From a virus: DNA of 64,000 nt. Made by a program: the position numbers and the translations under genes. Position 1 is the stretch's first letter. Every line of letters begins with the position of its first letter. The notes under the pieces were generated by a model that was given only the letters and a program-made list of their open reading frames with translations, had not been told where the DNA came from and searched no databases. Where the stretch lies: positions 88,426-152,425 of the IMG/VR virus record IMGVR_UViG_3300010396_000003; one strand, 5' to 3'. Shown here in pieces: positions 57,618 to 64,000 of the stretch.

Positions 57618-57626
57618 CTTGGATTT
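57618..57626 (-). promoter_or_regulatory. AAATCCAAG leader element
   Basis: Minus-strand TTATAAAATCCAAGACGA, then AAAGGAAA and ATG 57602. Confidence 0.45.
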
Positions 57627-57658
57627 TATAACTCGAAATACTTGCGTTGGATTGTCTG

Positions 57659-58003
57659 CTACCGCGATTCTTGGACGAGTTTTGGTAAAAACTTGAAAGA
57701 ATTGTCGATTTCCATGAGTGTATCGTTTACGAAGCGTCGCGTCTTACCGTGTAATCGAATGGTGTAATAATTTTCCTTGTACCATGTGTGGATGTCCCAA
57801 TTCCCATGAGTCGCGCGTCTCGCACCCATCCAATCGGCGATCATTTCGAGTGCGTAACGCTCTGGCATCTGTCTTAAAAAACTTGATTCATGTTCGTAAG
57901 TGCACCAATATTCCCAGTGATGAGGATTCAGTTGTTTGTGACGGCGCTGGGCGCGGGCTAACTCTGCGCCATGGATGCCTACGATTTGGCGTAGGCTTTC
58001 CAT
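57659..58003 (-). CDS. C-terminal half of a split DUF5662 protein
   Basis: A 114-residue protein. NPHHWEYWCTYEH and MPERYALEMIADWMGARRAT, GNWDIHTWYKENYY and LHGKTRRFVNDTLMEI match the C-terminal two thirds of DUF5662. The missing N-terminal third lies in the overlapping upstream gene in the -1 frame. See the findings for the possible frameshift or gene fission. Confidence 0.6.
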   Translation of the reverse strand: MESLRQIVGIHGAELARAQRRHKQLNPHHWEYWCTYEHESSFLRQMPERYALEMIADWMGARRATHGNWDIHTWYKENYYTIRLHGKTRRFVNDTLMEIDNSFKFLPKLVQESR

Positions 58004-58134
58004 TTAAAGGGATGTAGTTTATCCAAATCGTGAAGAACAAGCTGCAACAAGGGAACGCCGAGGTAAAGACCGACTCGCAGCACAAAAAACTTATGCCGAA
58101 TCATGTAACTTAAAAATCGATAGTGCTTGCCCAT
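57979..58134 (-). CDS. N-terminal part of a split DUF5662 protein
   Basis: Fifty-one residues from ATG at 58134 (GGGAG upstream): YMIRHKFFVLRVGLYLGVPL, then LHDLDKLHPFKWKAY, the conserved beginning of DUF5662 (HKxFVxxxG...HDLxKxxP..W..Y). It stops at 57979, 25 bases after the downstream start codon; normal family members continue without interruption. Confidence 0.6.
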   Translation of the reverse strand: MGKHYRFLSYMIRHKFFVLRVGLYLGVPLLQLVLHDLDKLHPFKWKAYAKS

Positions 58135-58148
58135 CTAAAATCTCCCGC

Positions 58149-58157
58149 TTTGGATTT
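58149..58157 (-). promoter_or_regulatory. AAATCCAAA leader element
   Basis: Minus-strand GTAAAATCCAAAGCGGGAG before ATG 58134. Confidence 0.45.
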
Positions 58158-58169
58158 TACTCCGTGGTC

Positions 58170-59234
58170 CTAGACTAAAACATAATCCGTTTCGATGGTT
58201 ACTTCGGCGAGAGTTATCGAATCCTTGATGAGGCGCAGGTCGTTGCCAAACGCAATCTTTGGCGTGACATTGTTCTGTTCATCGATCTGGAGGTATCCTT
58301 TTCCCATCCACGGTGAACGATGATTATTGCTATAGCGTTCAGGAAGCGTGCGGTAATGTACCCGCGCGCGCAGAAGCGGATCACCCGGAATCGGATGGGC
58401 AAAGGCAATATCGATCACCGGTCCGTCCGGCTTGGCGGTTGCCTTGGTATTCACCCGAGCAAGTGTTGATGCAAAATAGCGTGATAATTCGACGATCAAT
58501 TCATCGTCGGATTTTGTCGGCCAGAGCTGATGATAGTGCGCCAGATAGTAATCGCGCTGTTCTTGTGGAATATCTCCGCGCCAACCCATGTCGACTAAGA
58601 GTTTTGATTCACGAATCATCCCGCTTGTTAGATAGCGATAGAACGTTGGCTGGTAGGCTTTTGCCAATTCGCTAAACCTGGTCCAGTTTGTGAACATCGT
58701 TTCGGTGGAGGGATCGGCGCTGTCTCCCAAAACAGCACGCGAAAGTTTAATAAAGGAAGCGACATAATGCTCAATTTGCAAGAGACCGCGATTTTCAAAG
58801 AGCCAGCGGTCACCGAGATCCTCGAGCCGGAAGCGAAAGAGGGATTCAATGCCCTGCATTTCGAGTTCTTTTTTCAGGCAAAGTAATTGCCGAAGCGCCA
58901 TAAACTCCAAGATGTCGATTCCCTGATTATCATCTTGCTTTCTGGCGCCCCAGGGAAGATAGAAGGTAATCTTATTGTTGGAACCAGACATTGTGGCGTC
59001 AGATTTGTATATTGAACCGGTGGCATTGCGAACCACATCGCGGATTTTTACTTGCGTCTCCGGGGCTGGCAGTGGACCATAGCGGCGTTGCTTTGTGCCG
59101 AGGATTGCCGCGACGATCGCTTCAAACCGCACCCGTTGGTTTGTACTGAGTGGAATCTGCGTCTGACAAAAGGTTTCGATTAACCGCGTATACGGCGTCA
59201 TAGTGCGCTCTCCTAGAATTGGATTGGCTACCAT
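58170..59234 (-). CDS. Hypothetical protein, large
   Basis: A 354-residue protein, alpha/beta, without a recognised motif. Conserved-looking patches include FYLPWGARKQDDNQGIDILE, FRLEDLGDRWLFENRGLLQI and AHPIPGDPLLRARVHYRTLP. The length and the enzyme-like Asp/Glu/His content suggest catalysis, but I cannot name a family. Start ATG 59234 has GGGG at good spacing and the leader element upstream; ATG 59201 is an alternative. Confidence 0.55.
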   Translation of the reverse strand: MVANPILGERTMTPYTRLIETFCQTQIPLSTNQRVRFEAIVAAILGTKQRRYGPLPAPETQVKIRDVVRNATGSIYKSDATMSGSNNKITFYLPWGARKQDDNQGIDILEFMALRQLLCLKKELEMQGIESLFRFRLEDLGDRWLFENRGLLQIEHYVASFIKLSRAVLGDSADPSTETMFTNWTRFSELAKAYQPTFYRYLTSGMIRESKLLVDMGWRGDIPQEQRDYYLAHYHQLWPTKSDDELIVELSRYFASTLARVNTKATAKPDGPVIDIAFAHPIPGDPLLRARVHYRTLPERYSNNHRSPWMGKGYLQIDEQNNVTPKIAFGNDLRLIKDSITLAEVTIETDYVLV

Positions 59235-59252
59235 GTTCTGTGGTCCCCTTTG

Positions 59253-59261
59253 TTTGGATTA
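59253..59261 (-). promoter_or_regulatory. TAATCCAAA leader element
   Basis: Minus-strand GTTTAATCCAAACAAAGG, then ATG 59234. It overlaps the stop of the membrane-protein gene upstream. Confidence 0.4.
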
Positions 59262-59444
59262 AACTATTACTCGCTCGATCAGTGCATCGGCCGTCGCATC
59301 AATGATGCGAGAGACCAATAGCGTCGCGGTTATTTGTTGTCCGGCGTGAAAATAGAGCGCAATTCCCATGGCGGCGATTGCCGACAGGAGAAATAACAAT
59401 TTTGTTTTACGAGACAGCATTTCTTTCTTTTTGTGCTTCGACAC
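59259..59444 (-). CDS. One-span membrane protein
   Basis: Sixty-one residues from GTG at 59444 (GGAGGGACGGAG upstream): basic start (MSKHKKKEMLSRKTK), membrane helix about 16-33, amphipathic end. Function unknown. Confidence 0.5.
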   Translation of the reverse strand: MSKHKKKEMLSRKTKLLFLLSAIAAMGIALYFHAGQQITATLLVSRIIDATADALIERVIV

Positions 59445-59491
59445 GTCTCCGTCCCTCCATTATGTGGAAGTGGTTAGTATCGGGTTGTTGC

Positions 59492-59500
59492 TTTGGATTT
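59492..59500 (-). promoter_or_regulatory. AAATCCAAA leader element
   Basis: Minus-strand GTTAAATCCAAAGCAAC, 48 bases upstream of the GTG at 59444 and overlapping the stop of the gene before it. Confidence 0.35.
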
Positions 59501-59654
59501 AACGACCAGAGGTTGATTCGAGGCGTTCTAATTCTGCCAATTGTTTCTTGGCGTCGTTTCTGCGTTTCGTGACAAAGTCGATTTCCCGGTCTATTTCGTC
59601 GTAAAAGAACTGCCCAACGAAGTACCAGAGCAGTTTTCCGACAAGGTGGCGCAT
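59499..59654 (-). CDS. 51-residue membrane/coiled-coil protein
   Basis: ATG at 59654 with AAAGGG upstream. RHLVGKLLWYFVGQFFYDEI forms an amphipathic or membrane-associated helix, then a charged coiled coil (TKRRNDAKKQLAELERLE). It overlaps the end of the 59591-59914 gene in another frame by 64 bases; one of the two may be shorter than drawn. Confidence 0.45.
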   Translation of the reverse strand: MRHLVGKLLWYFVGQFFYDEIDREIDFVTKRRNDAKKQLAELERLESTSGR

Positions 59655-59914
59655 GGTTGACCCTTTCCGAGTAGATTCTTCTTAATCCACCCAACTTCCG
59701 CGTTTAAAGCATCGCCCCTGAGCCGGAAACCGGTCATTACGGGTCCGGAAACCGGTGTTAGGTCTACGGTCCAAGTCCCATTGTCCGCAGGCTCTACATG
59801 ACTCGCACGGCGGGTTTTGGTGTTGCCCTCTTCAAACAATGGTATAAGGGCGTCGTCGTAGATGGTTGTAATGGTGCCGTCTGGCGCGATATCCACGATT
59901 AGTTCATCGTTCAT
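59591..59914 (-). CDS. Hypothetical protein
   Basis: A 107-residue protein from ATG at 59914 (GAAAGGA upstream). ELIVDIAPDGTITTIYDDAL starts like DUF2997 and similar small strands, but the rest diverges (HVEPADNGTWTVDLTPVSG). The last 20 residues overlap the next gene. A diverged DUF2997 relative is possible, given the real one at 60085. Confidence 0.45.
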   Translation of the reverse strand: MNDELIVDIAPDGTITTIYDDALIPLFEEGNTKTRRASHVEPADNGTWTVDLTPVSGPVMTGFRLRGDALNAEVGWIKKNLLGKGQPCATLSENCSGTSLGSSFTTK

Positions 59915-60092
59915 TTTGAATCCTTTCGATCGGAGCGACACCGACTTGAGCGATTAATCGGCACGTCCAACAGATGTAGAAAGACGGCGCGGTGCGAACT
60001 GGAAATTCCTTAGTCAGAAGATCCAGTTCGCAATTACAAGTCGGGCAGTGACTTTTGGGTGCGGATTGAACGATGTAGGTGCTTTTAGCCAC
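59904..60092 (-). CDS. Zinc-ribbon protein
   Basis: Sixty-two residues: HCPTCNCEL and YICWTCRLIA give a clean ribbon. Ends overlap both neighbours by a few bases, so it is part of the DUF1257/DUF2997 operon. Function unknown. Confidence 0.55.
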   Translation of the reverse strand: MAKSTYIVQSAPKSHCPTCNCELDLLTKEFPVRTAPSFYICWTCRLIAQVGVAPIERIQNER

Positions 60093-60270
60093 GCGCCTTT
60101 ACCTGTGCTGGTTGGGCGAGATGCATTTCTGGTGTAGCTGTTTCTTGGAGTTTCTTGCCCAAAGCTTCTTCCAGATCCTTCGTGGCAGCTAAACACGCTT
60201 TGCCGCGGAAGCCTTTGGTCGTCACTTGCGCCTGTCCATCCGGCGCGATATCCACGATTATTTCTAACAC
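60085..60270 (-). CDS. DUF2997 protein
   Basis: Sixty-one residues from GTG at 60270 (GAGGTGA upstream). EIIVDIAPDGQAQVTTKGFR, then GKACLAATKDLEEALG, is a full match to DUF2997 (I..xDG.v....GF.G..C......LE..LG). It is encoded beside DUF1257 and a Ycf46-like ATPase in cyanobacteria and elsewhere; no biochemical role is proven. Confidence 0.75.
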   Translation of the reverse strand: MLEIIVDIAPDGQAQVTTKGFRGKACLAATKDLEEALGKKLQETATPEMHLAQPAQVKARG

Positions 60271-60308
60271 GATTCACCTCGAGTTTTTTGATTCGGCTTG
60301 TGCCGGGC

Positions 60309-60767
60309 TCAGCTTGCTTTCGTATATTTGAGTTGAACGTGACCATTTGGCAGGCGAGATTGAACCAAGCGATATCCCGGTGGCGATTTCTTTTTGGCGA
60401 TATTCACTTGGTATCCCTGTTTAAGCAGGTCTCCATTCTTCCCGACTGCGGCTTCCAGACCATAGCCGCCTGAATAGAAATCCCACAGCAATTGAAAGCC
60501 GGCGCGACCGTCGCGGCGCTTAACGACTCCCACTTCGTAAGAGCCGCGCTGATAAGCGGGATGGGTTTGAGGCACGCGAATAGCGTGATCGCACTTACCG
60601 AGGTCTTCTTCCTTAAATCCGTCCGGCAACGGATAATCGCCGACAGAATGGCCCCACCACTTATACGTCTTTTGACCCTGGACGAGCTCTAGTCCAAGCT
60701 CTTGACAAGTCTTAGTAAGCGCGTCCAGGTCTTTTACTTCAATTTCCATAGTAGCTACATGGCTCAT
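60309..60767 (-). CDS. DUF1257 (Ycf35-like) protein
   Basis: A 152-residue protein. MSHVATMEIEVKDLDALTKT at the start and CQELGLELV follow the DUF1257 signature; YEVGVVKRRDGRAGFQLLWD and the C-terminal QVNIAKKKSPPGYRLV complete it. In plastids and cyanobacteria this is Ycf35. It usually co-occurs with DUF2997 and an AAA+ protein, as here, which suggests a shared complex. Confidence 0.8.
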   Translation of the reverse strand: MSHVATMEIEVKDLDALTKTCQELGLELVQGQKTYKWWGHSVGDYPLPDGFKEEDLGKCDHAIRVPQTHPAYQRGSYEVGVVKRRDGRAGFQLLWDFYSGGYGLEAAVGKNGDLLKQGYQVNIAKKKSPPGYRLVQSRLPNGHVQLKYTKAS

Positions 60768-60768
60768 T

Positions 60769-61140
60769 TCATTCCTCCAAACTGAAAATGCGTTTCGATA
60801 TTATCGTGATTGTAGTTTCCGAAATTTTAACCTGTTCCGGTTGTAATTTCTTTTCGTGTTCTATCCTCTCCCGCTCAGCACGATGTTCCATTTCTTCCTT
60901 ATGCTGTTGTTGGAGAAGACGCATGCGTTCCTGTTCCTTGATCCGCAAACGTGCTTCCTTTAATTTTAACTCCTTTACATAAGCGATGTGTTCGCAATTT
61001 CGTCCGCGCGCTGATTCTGGCGGTAATCCAATCTGTCCACAATCGCACGCCCACGTCCCATCTTCGAATTGCGAAACGTTGGCAATGCGAATTGGCGGAT
61101 AGCCGATAGGTACTTGCCAGGTCTGGACGCCTATAGCCAT
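60769..61140 (-). CDS. SWIM-type zinc-finger protein with KRIFSLEE tail
   Basis: A 123-residue protein from ATG at 61140. WACDCGQIGLPPESARGRNC plus EH is the CxCx(n)CxH SWIM signature (about 30-50). A long charged coiled coil (about 55-105) follows, then KRIFSLEE. The last codons contain GGAGGA, the ribosome site of the next gene. SWIM fingers bind DNA or proteins. Partner of the AAA+ ATPase by context. Confidence 0.6.
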   Translation of the reverse strand: MAIGVQTWQVPIGYPPIRIANVSQFEDGTWACDCGQIGLPPESARGRNCEHIAYVKELKLKEARLRIKEQERMRLLQQQHKEEMEHRAERERIEHEKKLQPEQVKISETTITIISKRIFSLEE

Positions 61141-61147
61141 GTTGAGG

Positions 61148-61477
61148 TTAGTCCATAATGATAATGCGGGTCTTTTTCTGTGTAAACGGTGTAATGACCG
61201 ATGCCGATACGGTGACCGGTTCGGATGTTGGTTGCTGTTTTGAACGCCCTGTCTGCTTAACTGTCGGTTGTGGCGTCTGTGTATGTGCAAACACTTCCGG
61301 TTCTTCGTTTTGGACACCAAGGATGTGTTTGCATGGACCGCGAGGTCTTGCTTTCTGAAAGATCCAGCCGCCACAAGCGCAGGCCCAGGAATGATCATCG
61401 TACAATGTCACCTTGTACGATTTAGACGAGTCTGTGTGGCTGGCTACATCCCATTGCATTAATTTGTTTTTTGCCAT
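61148..61477 (-). CDS. SWIM-type zinc-finger protein with TRIIIMD tail
   Basis: A 109-residue protein. VTLYDDHSWACACGGWIFQK followed by RGPCKHILGVQ gives CxC...CxH (about 33-54). The second half is a flexible Thr/Pro/Gln linker ending KKTRIIIMD, a variant of the shared C-terminal tail. It is paralogous to the next gene. It starts one base after the AAA+ stop. Confidence 0.6.
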   Translation of the reverse strand: MAKNKLMQWDVASHTDSSKSYKVTLYDDHSWACACGGWIFQKARPRGPCKHILGVQNEEPEVFAHTQTPQPTVKQTGRSKQQPTSEPVTVSASVITPFTQKKTRIIIMD

Positions 61478-61478
61478 T

Positions 61479-63104
61479 TCAGTTCACGTCTTCCTTGCTG
61501 AATTTACGGGTTGATTTGCCGGGGATGATCGCACCAACGACGACAATGCCTTCCTGCTTTTCTTCTTCGATTGTCTTTGGCGCTTCATAGTTACCGGAAG
61601 TGGAAGCAGAAATGTAATTACCATCCGCTTCTCGACGCAACGCTTCCAATTGCTTTGCCTTGCTTTTGGCAATCGGAACAATGTACTTCGCCGCTTCGAT
61701 CAGTGTGCGATTGAAATCGTGTGCCATTTCACAGCACGCTTGGATTTCTGAACCGGTCCAGAGACGATCATCGGGTTTCTTCTGCTTGGGCAAATTAAAT
61801 TTGCCCATGTGGATTCCCCAAATCACATCGCGCTCTTTACTGCTTGGCAAATCGAAAAAGAATTTGCCAAACTTGAACCGCCGTAACAGTTCCGGTGGAA
61901 GGTTGTCGATATTGTTGCAGGTCGCAATAAAGAAAGCACGTTCCTGCGAGACCGCTTCGACAACTTTAAGGGCAAGCCGGATATTCGCGTTACTTTCGCC
62001 AACGAGCGATCCTTTCATATCGCCCAAGTTCATCTGAATAACAGGAATGCCGGCTTCATTCCCGACAGCTTTTGCAATTTCGGTTTTGCCGACGCCACCA
62101 GGACCCAATAGCAAGATGCCTTTGGCTTTCTTGTCCTGCATGAAGGTTAACTGCGCTTTGAGCATTTCTTGTGTAACACCGCTTAGGTCGGAACCCGATC
62201 CGGCCATATCCTTGTCGATTTCGTCTTGAAAGACGAATGCTGCCGGACGGTTTGGGTTAGTATCCTTGATAACTTCATTCAAAAATGATTTGATGTTTTC
62301 CAAACCACCGATATCCGAAAATCTTTCTCCGCCGCGCCAAACCGCAAGACCTGGTGTTTGTTCGATTTGCTTGCGCTTGCGCTCATACATTGAATCAATA
62401 TCGAGGCCGTTGCGCGTAATCGACATTGCCGTTACTTGATCCGCCGGAAACGCCGACAAACCAGCAAGTGCATCGACGGCACGTTTCAGGACTTCCTCTG
62501 TCGGTTCATTGGCACCGGCATCTTTATGCATCTGTGTAACGATTGCCGCCAACTGGTCACGATTCGGAAGCGGTTCATCTAAAACCAGGACGTCATTAGC
62601 CAGTTCTGGTGGAAGTGTAATGTCGGGGCAGAGAAACACTACCGTTGCCCCGCGCTCCTTGACCGCATCACGTAAATTCCAGATCGCCTGAATGAATGTT
62701 GGGTCGGCCGTATTACCGCCGAGGAATCGCTGAGGATTAATCATATAAAGGACGCCAAACTTGGCAAGTCTGCGCCATGCCCGGATCAAAACTTCAGTCG
62801 GGTTGCAAAGGATGTTCGGTTCTTCTCCCTTATTCCGGTCGATCCACGTCTGCACGTTCAACTCACCTGGCGACGGCTGAGTCTTATCGTTTACAATCTT
62901 TGGAAAAAGATTCAGTCCAACAGCACCGTTGACGACATCCCATACGATTAACGGCGTCTCGTTTCGTTTGTTCTTTTTATCGATATCCAAAACAATCAGA
63001 GCCGTCTGTTTGATTGTGGATGATGGGTCTGGCGTTCGAATCACGATCAGCGGAGTACTAACCTTACGTGCCGCTGCGAATTGCTCGATAAATGATTTTG
63101 CCAT
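61479..63104 (-). CDS. Circularly permuted AAA+ ATPase (Ycf46-like)
   Basis: A 541-residue protein. Its N-terminal ~250 residues (TPLIVIRTPDPSSTIKQTAL, PLIVWDVVNGAVGLN) resemble Ycf46. In the ATPase part the Walker B-like FVFQDEID (290-297) and GVTQEML lie before Walker A LGPGGVGKTE (332-342), sensor 1 IATCNN (393-398) and LLRRF (about 407-411). Canonical AAA+ proteins have Walker A first, so this domain is circularly permuted. It likely remodels proteins or nucleic acid together with the SWIM and DUF1257 proteins. The AAATCCAAA element lies before its start. Confidence 0.75.
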   Translation of the reverse strand: MAKSFIEQFAAARKVSTPLIVIRTPDPSSTIKQTALIVLDIDKKNKRNETPLIVWDVVNGAVGLNLFPKIVNDKTQPSPGELNVQTWIDRNKGEEPNILCNPTEVLIRAWRRLAKFGVLYMINPQRFLGGNTADPTFIQAIWNLRDAVKERGATVVFLCPDITLPPELANDVLVLDEPLPNRDQLAAIVTQMHKDAGANEPTEEVLKRAVDALAGLSAFPADQVTAMSITRNGLDIDSMYERKRKQIEQTPGLAVWRGGERFSDIGGLENIKSFLNEVIKDTNPNRPAAFVFQDEIDKDMAGSGSDLSGVTQEMLKAQLTFMQDKKAKGILLLGPGGVGKTEIAKAVGNEAGIPVIQMNLGDMKGSLVGESNANIRLALKVVEAVSQERAFFIATCNNIDNLPPELLRRFKFGKFFFDLPSSKERDVIWGIHMGKFNLPKQKKPDDRLWTGSEIQACCEMAHDFNRTLIEAAKYIVPIAKSKAKQLEALRREADGNYISASTSGNYEAPKTIEEEKQEGIVVVGAIIPGKSTRKFSKEDVN

Positions 63105-63123
63105 TTCCAGCTTCTCCTTCGTT

Positions 63124-63132
63124 TTTGGATTT
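63124..63132 (-). promoter_or_regulatory. AAATCCAAA leader element
   Basis: Minus-strand GAAATCCAAAAACGAAGGAG before ATG 63104; one of the cleanest copies. Confidence 0.45.
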
Positions 63133-63434
63133 CAAACTGGTTTTATATGCGATGCATGTACGCGCCAAAGTTCTGGCTCGCTGCCAAACAACGGTTTTAC
63201 GGAGACTGTTACTGTCGTTTGGTTGATTTTTGTTATCGTGCCTCCAATTTTTGCGCCGCGGCGGCCGGTAAAATACACATTTTGGCCGATAGAAAGTTTG
63301 GTGATTGCATGAGCGTTTTGTTCATTGCTCTTTAATAGAAATCTCTCATGGAGCAAACCACTCATTTCCTTCAAATCTTCTTTGGTGGCCGAAGCAATGA
63401 GTCGTTCAAATATGCTTCTGGTCTTGCCGTCCAC
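63132..63434 (-). CDS. KOW/SH3-like small protein
   Basis: A 100-residue protein. Helical N-terminal half, then LSIGQNVYFTGRRGAKIGGT and ITKINQTTVTVSV, the strand pattern of a small KOW-type barrel. Ribosome site AAGGAGG. It could bind RNA or RNA polymerase. Its stop lies within the leader element of the AAA+ gene. Confidence 0.5.
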   Translation of the reverse strand: MDGKTRSIFERLIASATKEDLKEMSGLLHERFLLKSNEQNAHAITKLSIGQNVYFTGRRGAKIGGTITKINQTTVTVSVKPLFGSEPELWRVHASHIKPV

Positions 63435-63454
63435 AATGCCTCCTTAAAAGTATC

Positions 63455-63488
63455 GGCGGGTGAGAACCAGCCAGATTGCTCACCCGCC
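63455..63488. repeat. Strong hairpin in an intergenic gap
   Basis: GGCGGGTGAG and CTCACCCGCC form a perfect 10-pair stem with a 14-base loop. On the minus strand only four T occur, six bases further on, so it is a weak terminator or a leader structure for the 63434 gene. The rest of 63435-63579 shows no gene; one 13-codon frame (LKTVPCGKLRLIK) has no start signal. Confidence 0.5.
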
Positions 63489-63579
63489 GTTGTCCTATTT
63501 GATTAAGCGTAATTTTCCGCAGGGAACTGTCTTCAAGTACGCCCTTTACCGGTGACCGGTACGATCCGGGCGCATAGGC

Positions 63580-64000
63580 TCAACCTCCTTTCTGTAAAAC
63601 TTCCATATTAAACTGTTTCCAAAACTCCAATTGCGTTGTGGCAATCTGTTTTTCTTCGAGGCTCAACTTCATATCACGCAACACGCCCTCGAGTCTATTG
63701 ATTTCATGCTGGCGCTGTTCGGTCGTCCATGCTGTCCAGCGAGCATAGCCACGAATAAATGCCAGCGCCTGTTCAACGAGTTTATCTGCTTCATGTGTCC
63801 CCAAAACGCCCGGTTCCTTTCCGTCCCAACCAAGCTGTCGCGCCTTGTTTAAGATGAAACGCTGGGTTGAAAAATCACCGTTTAAATCTTTAAGAGCTCC
63901 GTCCAACGTCATTGACCAGATCGGTGTCAAGAGCACCTTCGCTTTGTCGTAAACATTTTTGAGAATAGCTTTCTCGTTGTCGCCCTGTAGAGCGATTGCC
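63580..64000 (-). CDS. Hypothetical protein, N terminus beyond the right edge
   Basis: The frame stays open to base 64000 with protein-like sequence (ALQGDNEKAILKNVYDKAKV) before any credible start, so the GTG at 63936 is internal. The visible 139 residues are helical (KLVEQALAFIRGYARWTAWT; RLEGVLRDMKLSLEEKQIA). No family recognised. A ribosome-free end at 63580 lies 92 bases before the hairpin. Confidence 0.5.
   Translation of the reverse strand, partial: AIALQGDNEKAILKNVYDKAKVLLTPIWSMTLDGALKDLNGDFSTQRFILNKARQLGWDGKEPGVLGTHEADKLVEQALAFIRGYARWTAWTTEQRQHEINRLEGVLRDMKLSLEEKQIATTQLEFWKQFNMEVLQKGG

Overview
The window reads as part of the genome of a large tailed phage (Caudoviricetes). The clearest phage markers are a large terminase subunit (7998-9617), a replication initiator and candidate helicase loader (3684-5058), a run of very large tail or adhesin proteins (18350-31028), and dense operons of tiny genes joined by ATGA or GTGA overlaps. 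No ribosomal, tRNA or core metabolic gene was recognised. The host is probably an acidobacterium. This is an inference from the chitobiase/Fn3-type C-terminal domain in a large secreted protein, a layout common in Acidobacteriota. No capsid, portal or DNA polymerase gene lies here, so the genome must be much larger than the window.

Layout. 1-5058 (minus): small hypothetical proteins, then a lambda O/P-like replication pair. 5059-5886: a non-coding stretch with iterons and a DnaA-box-like site, a candidate origin. 5887-7403 (minus): a small module with its own promoter and two strong terminators. 7789-10327 (minus): packaging genes. 10421-18303 (plus): about 27 small genes, including an FkbM methyltransferase, a HAD phosphatase, a Tat-signal protein and an HNH protein. 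18350-32159 (plus): four giant proteins with Sec signal peptides, a LuxR-type regulator and membrane proteins. 32257-64000 (minus): a DNA-metabolism and takeover region with a C5 methyltransferase carrying six target-recognition repeats, a SpoU RNA methylase, ParB, an XRE regulator, a Gp37/Gp68 protein, a clamp-loader-like AAA+ protein coupled to a compact Cas12-like effector, an N6-methylase-like protein, a WGR-DNA ligase plus Ku (NHEJ), and a module of circularly permuted AAA+ ATPase, two SWIM-finger proteins, DUF1257 and DUF2997.

The most notable system is the 524-residue Cas12-like protein (46105-47679; closest in my reading to Cas12m, formerly V-U1). It has an irregular repeat array directly downstream, and copies of the same ~35-base repeat sit at 16966-17067, 17671-17705 and 55792-55826. 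All copies are co-directional with transcription, and most lie just upstream of a gene start. The RuvC-II glutamate looks replaced, so I predict a non-cutting RNA-guided binder whose guides may come partly from mRNA leaders. Other patterns worth following are a conserved C-terminal peptide (RILTLDE / RIFSLEE type) on five unrelated proteins, a recurring AAATCCAAA element before ribosome binding sites, and promoters that share TTAGACTCTAA between -35 and -10.
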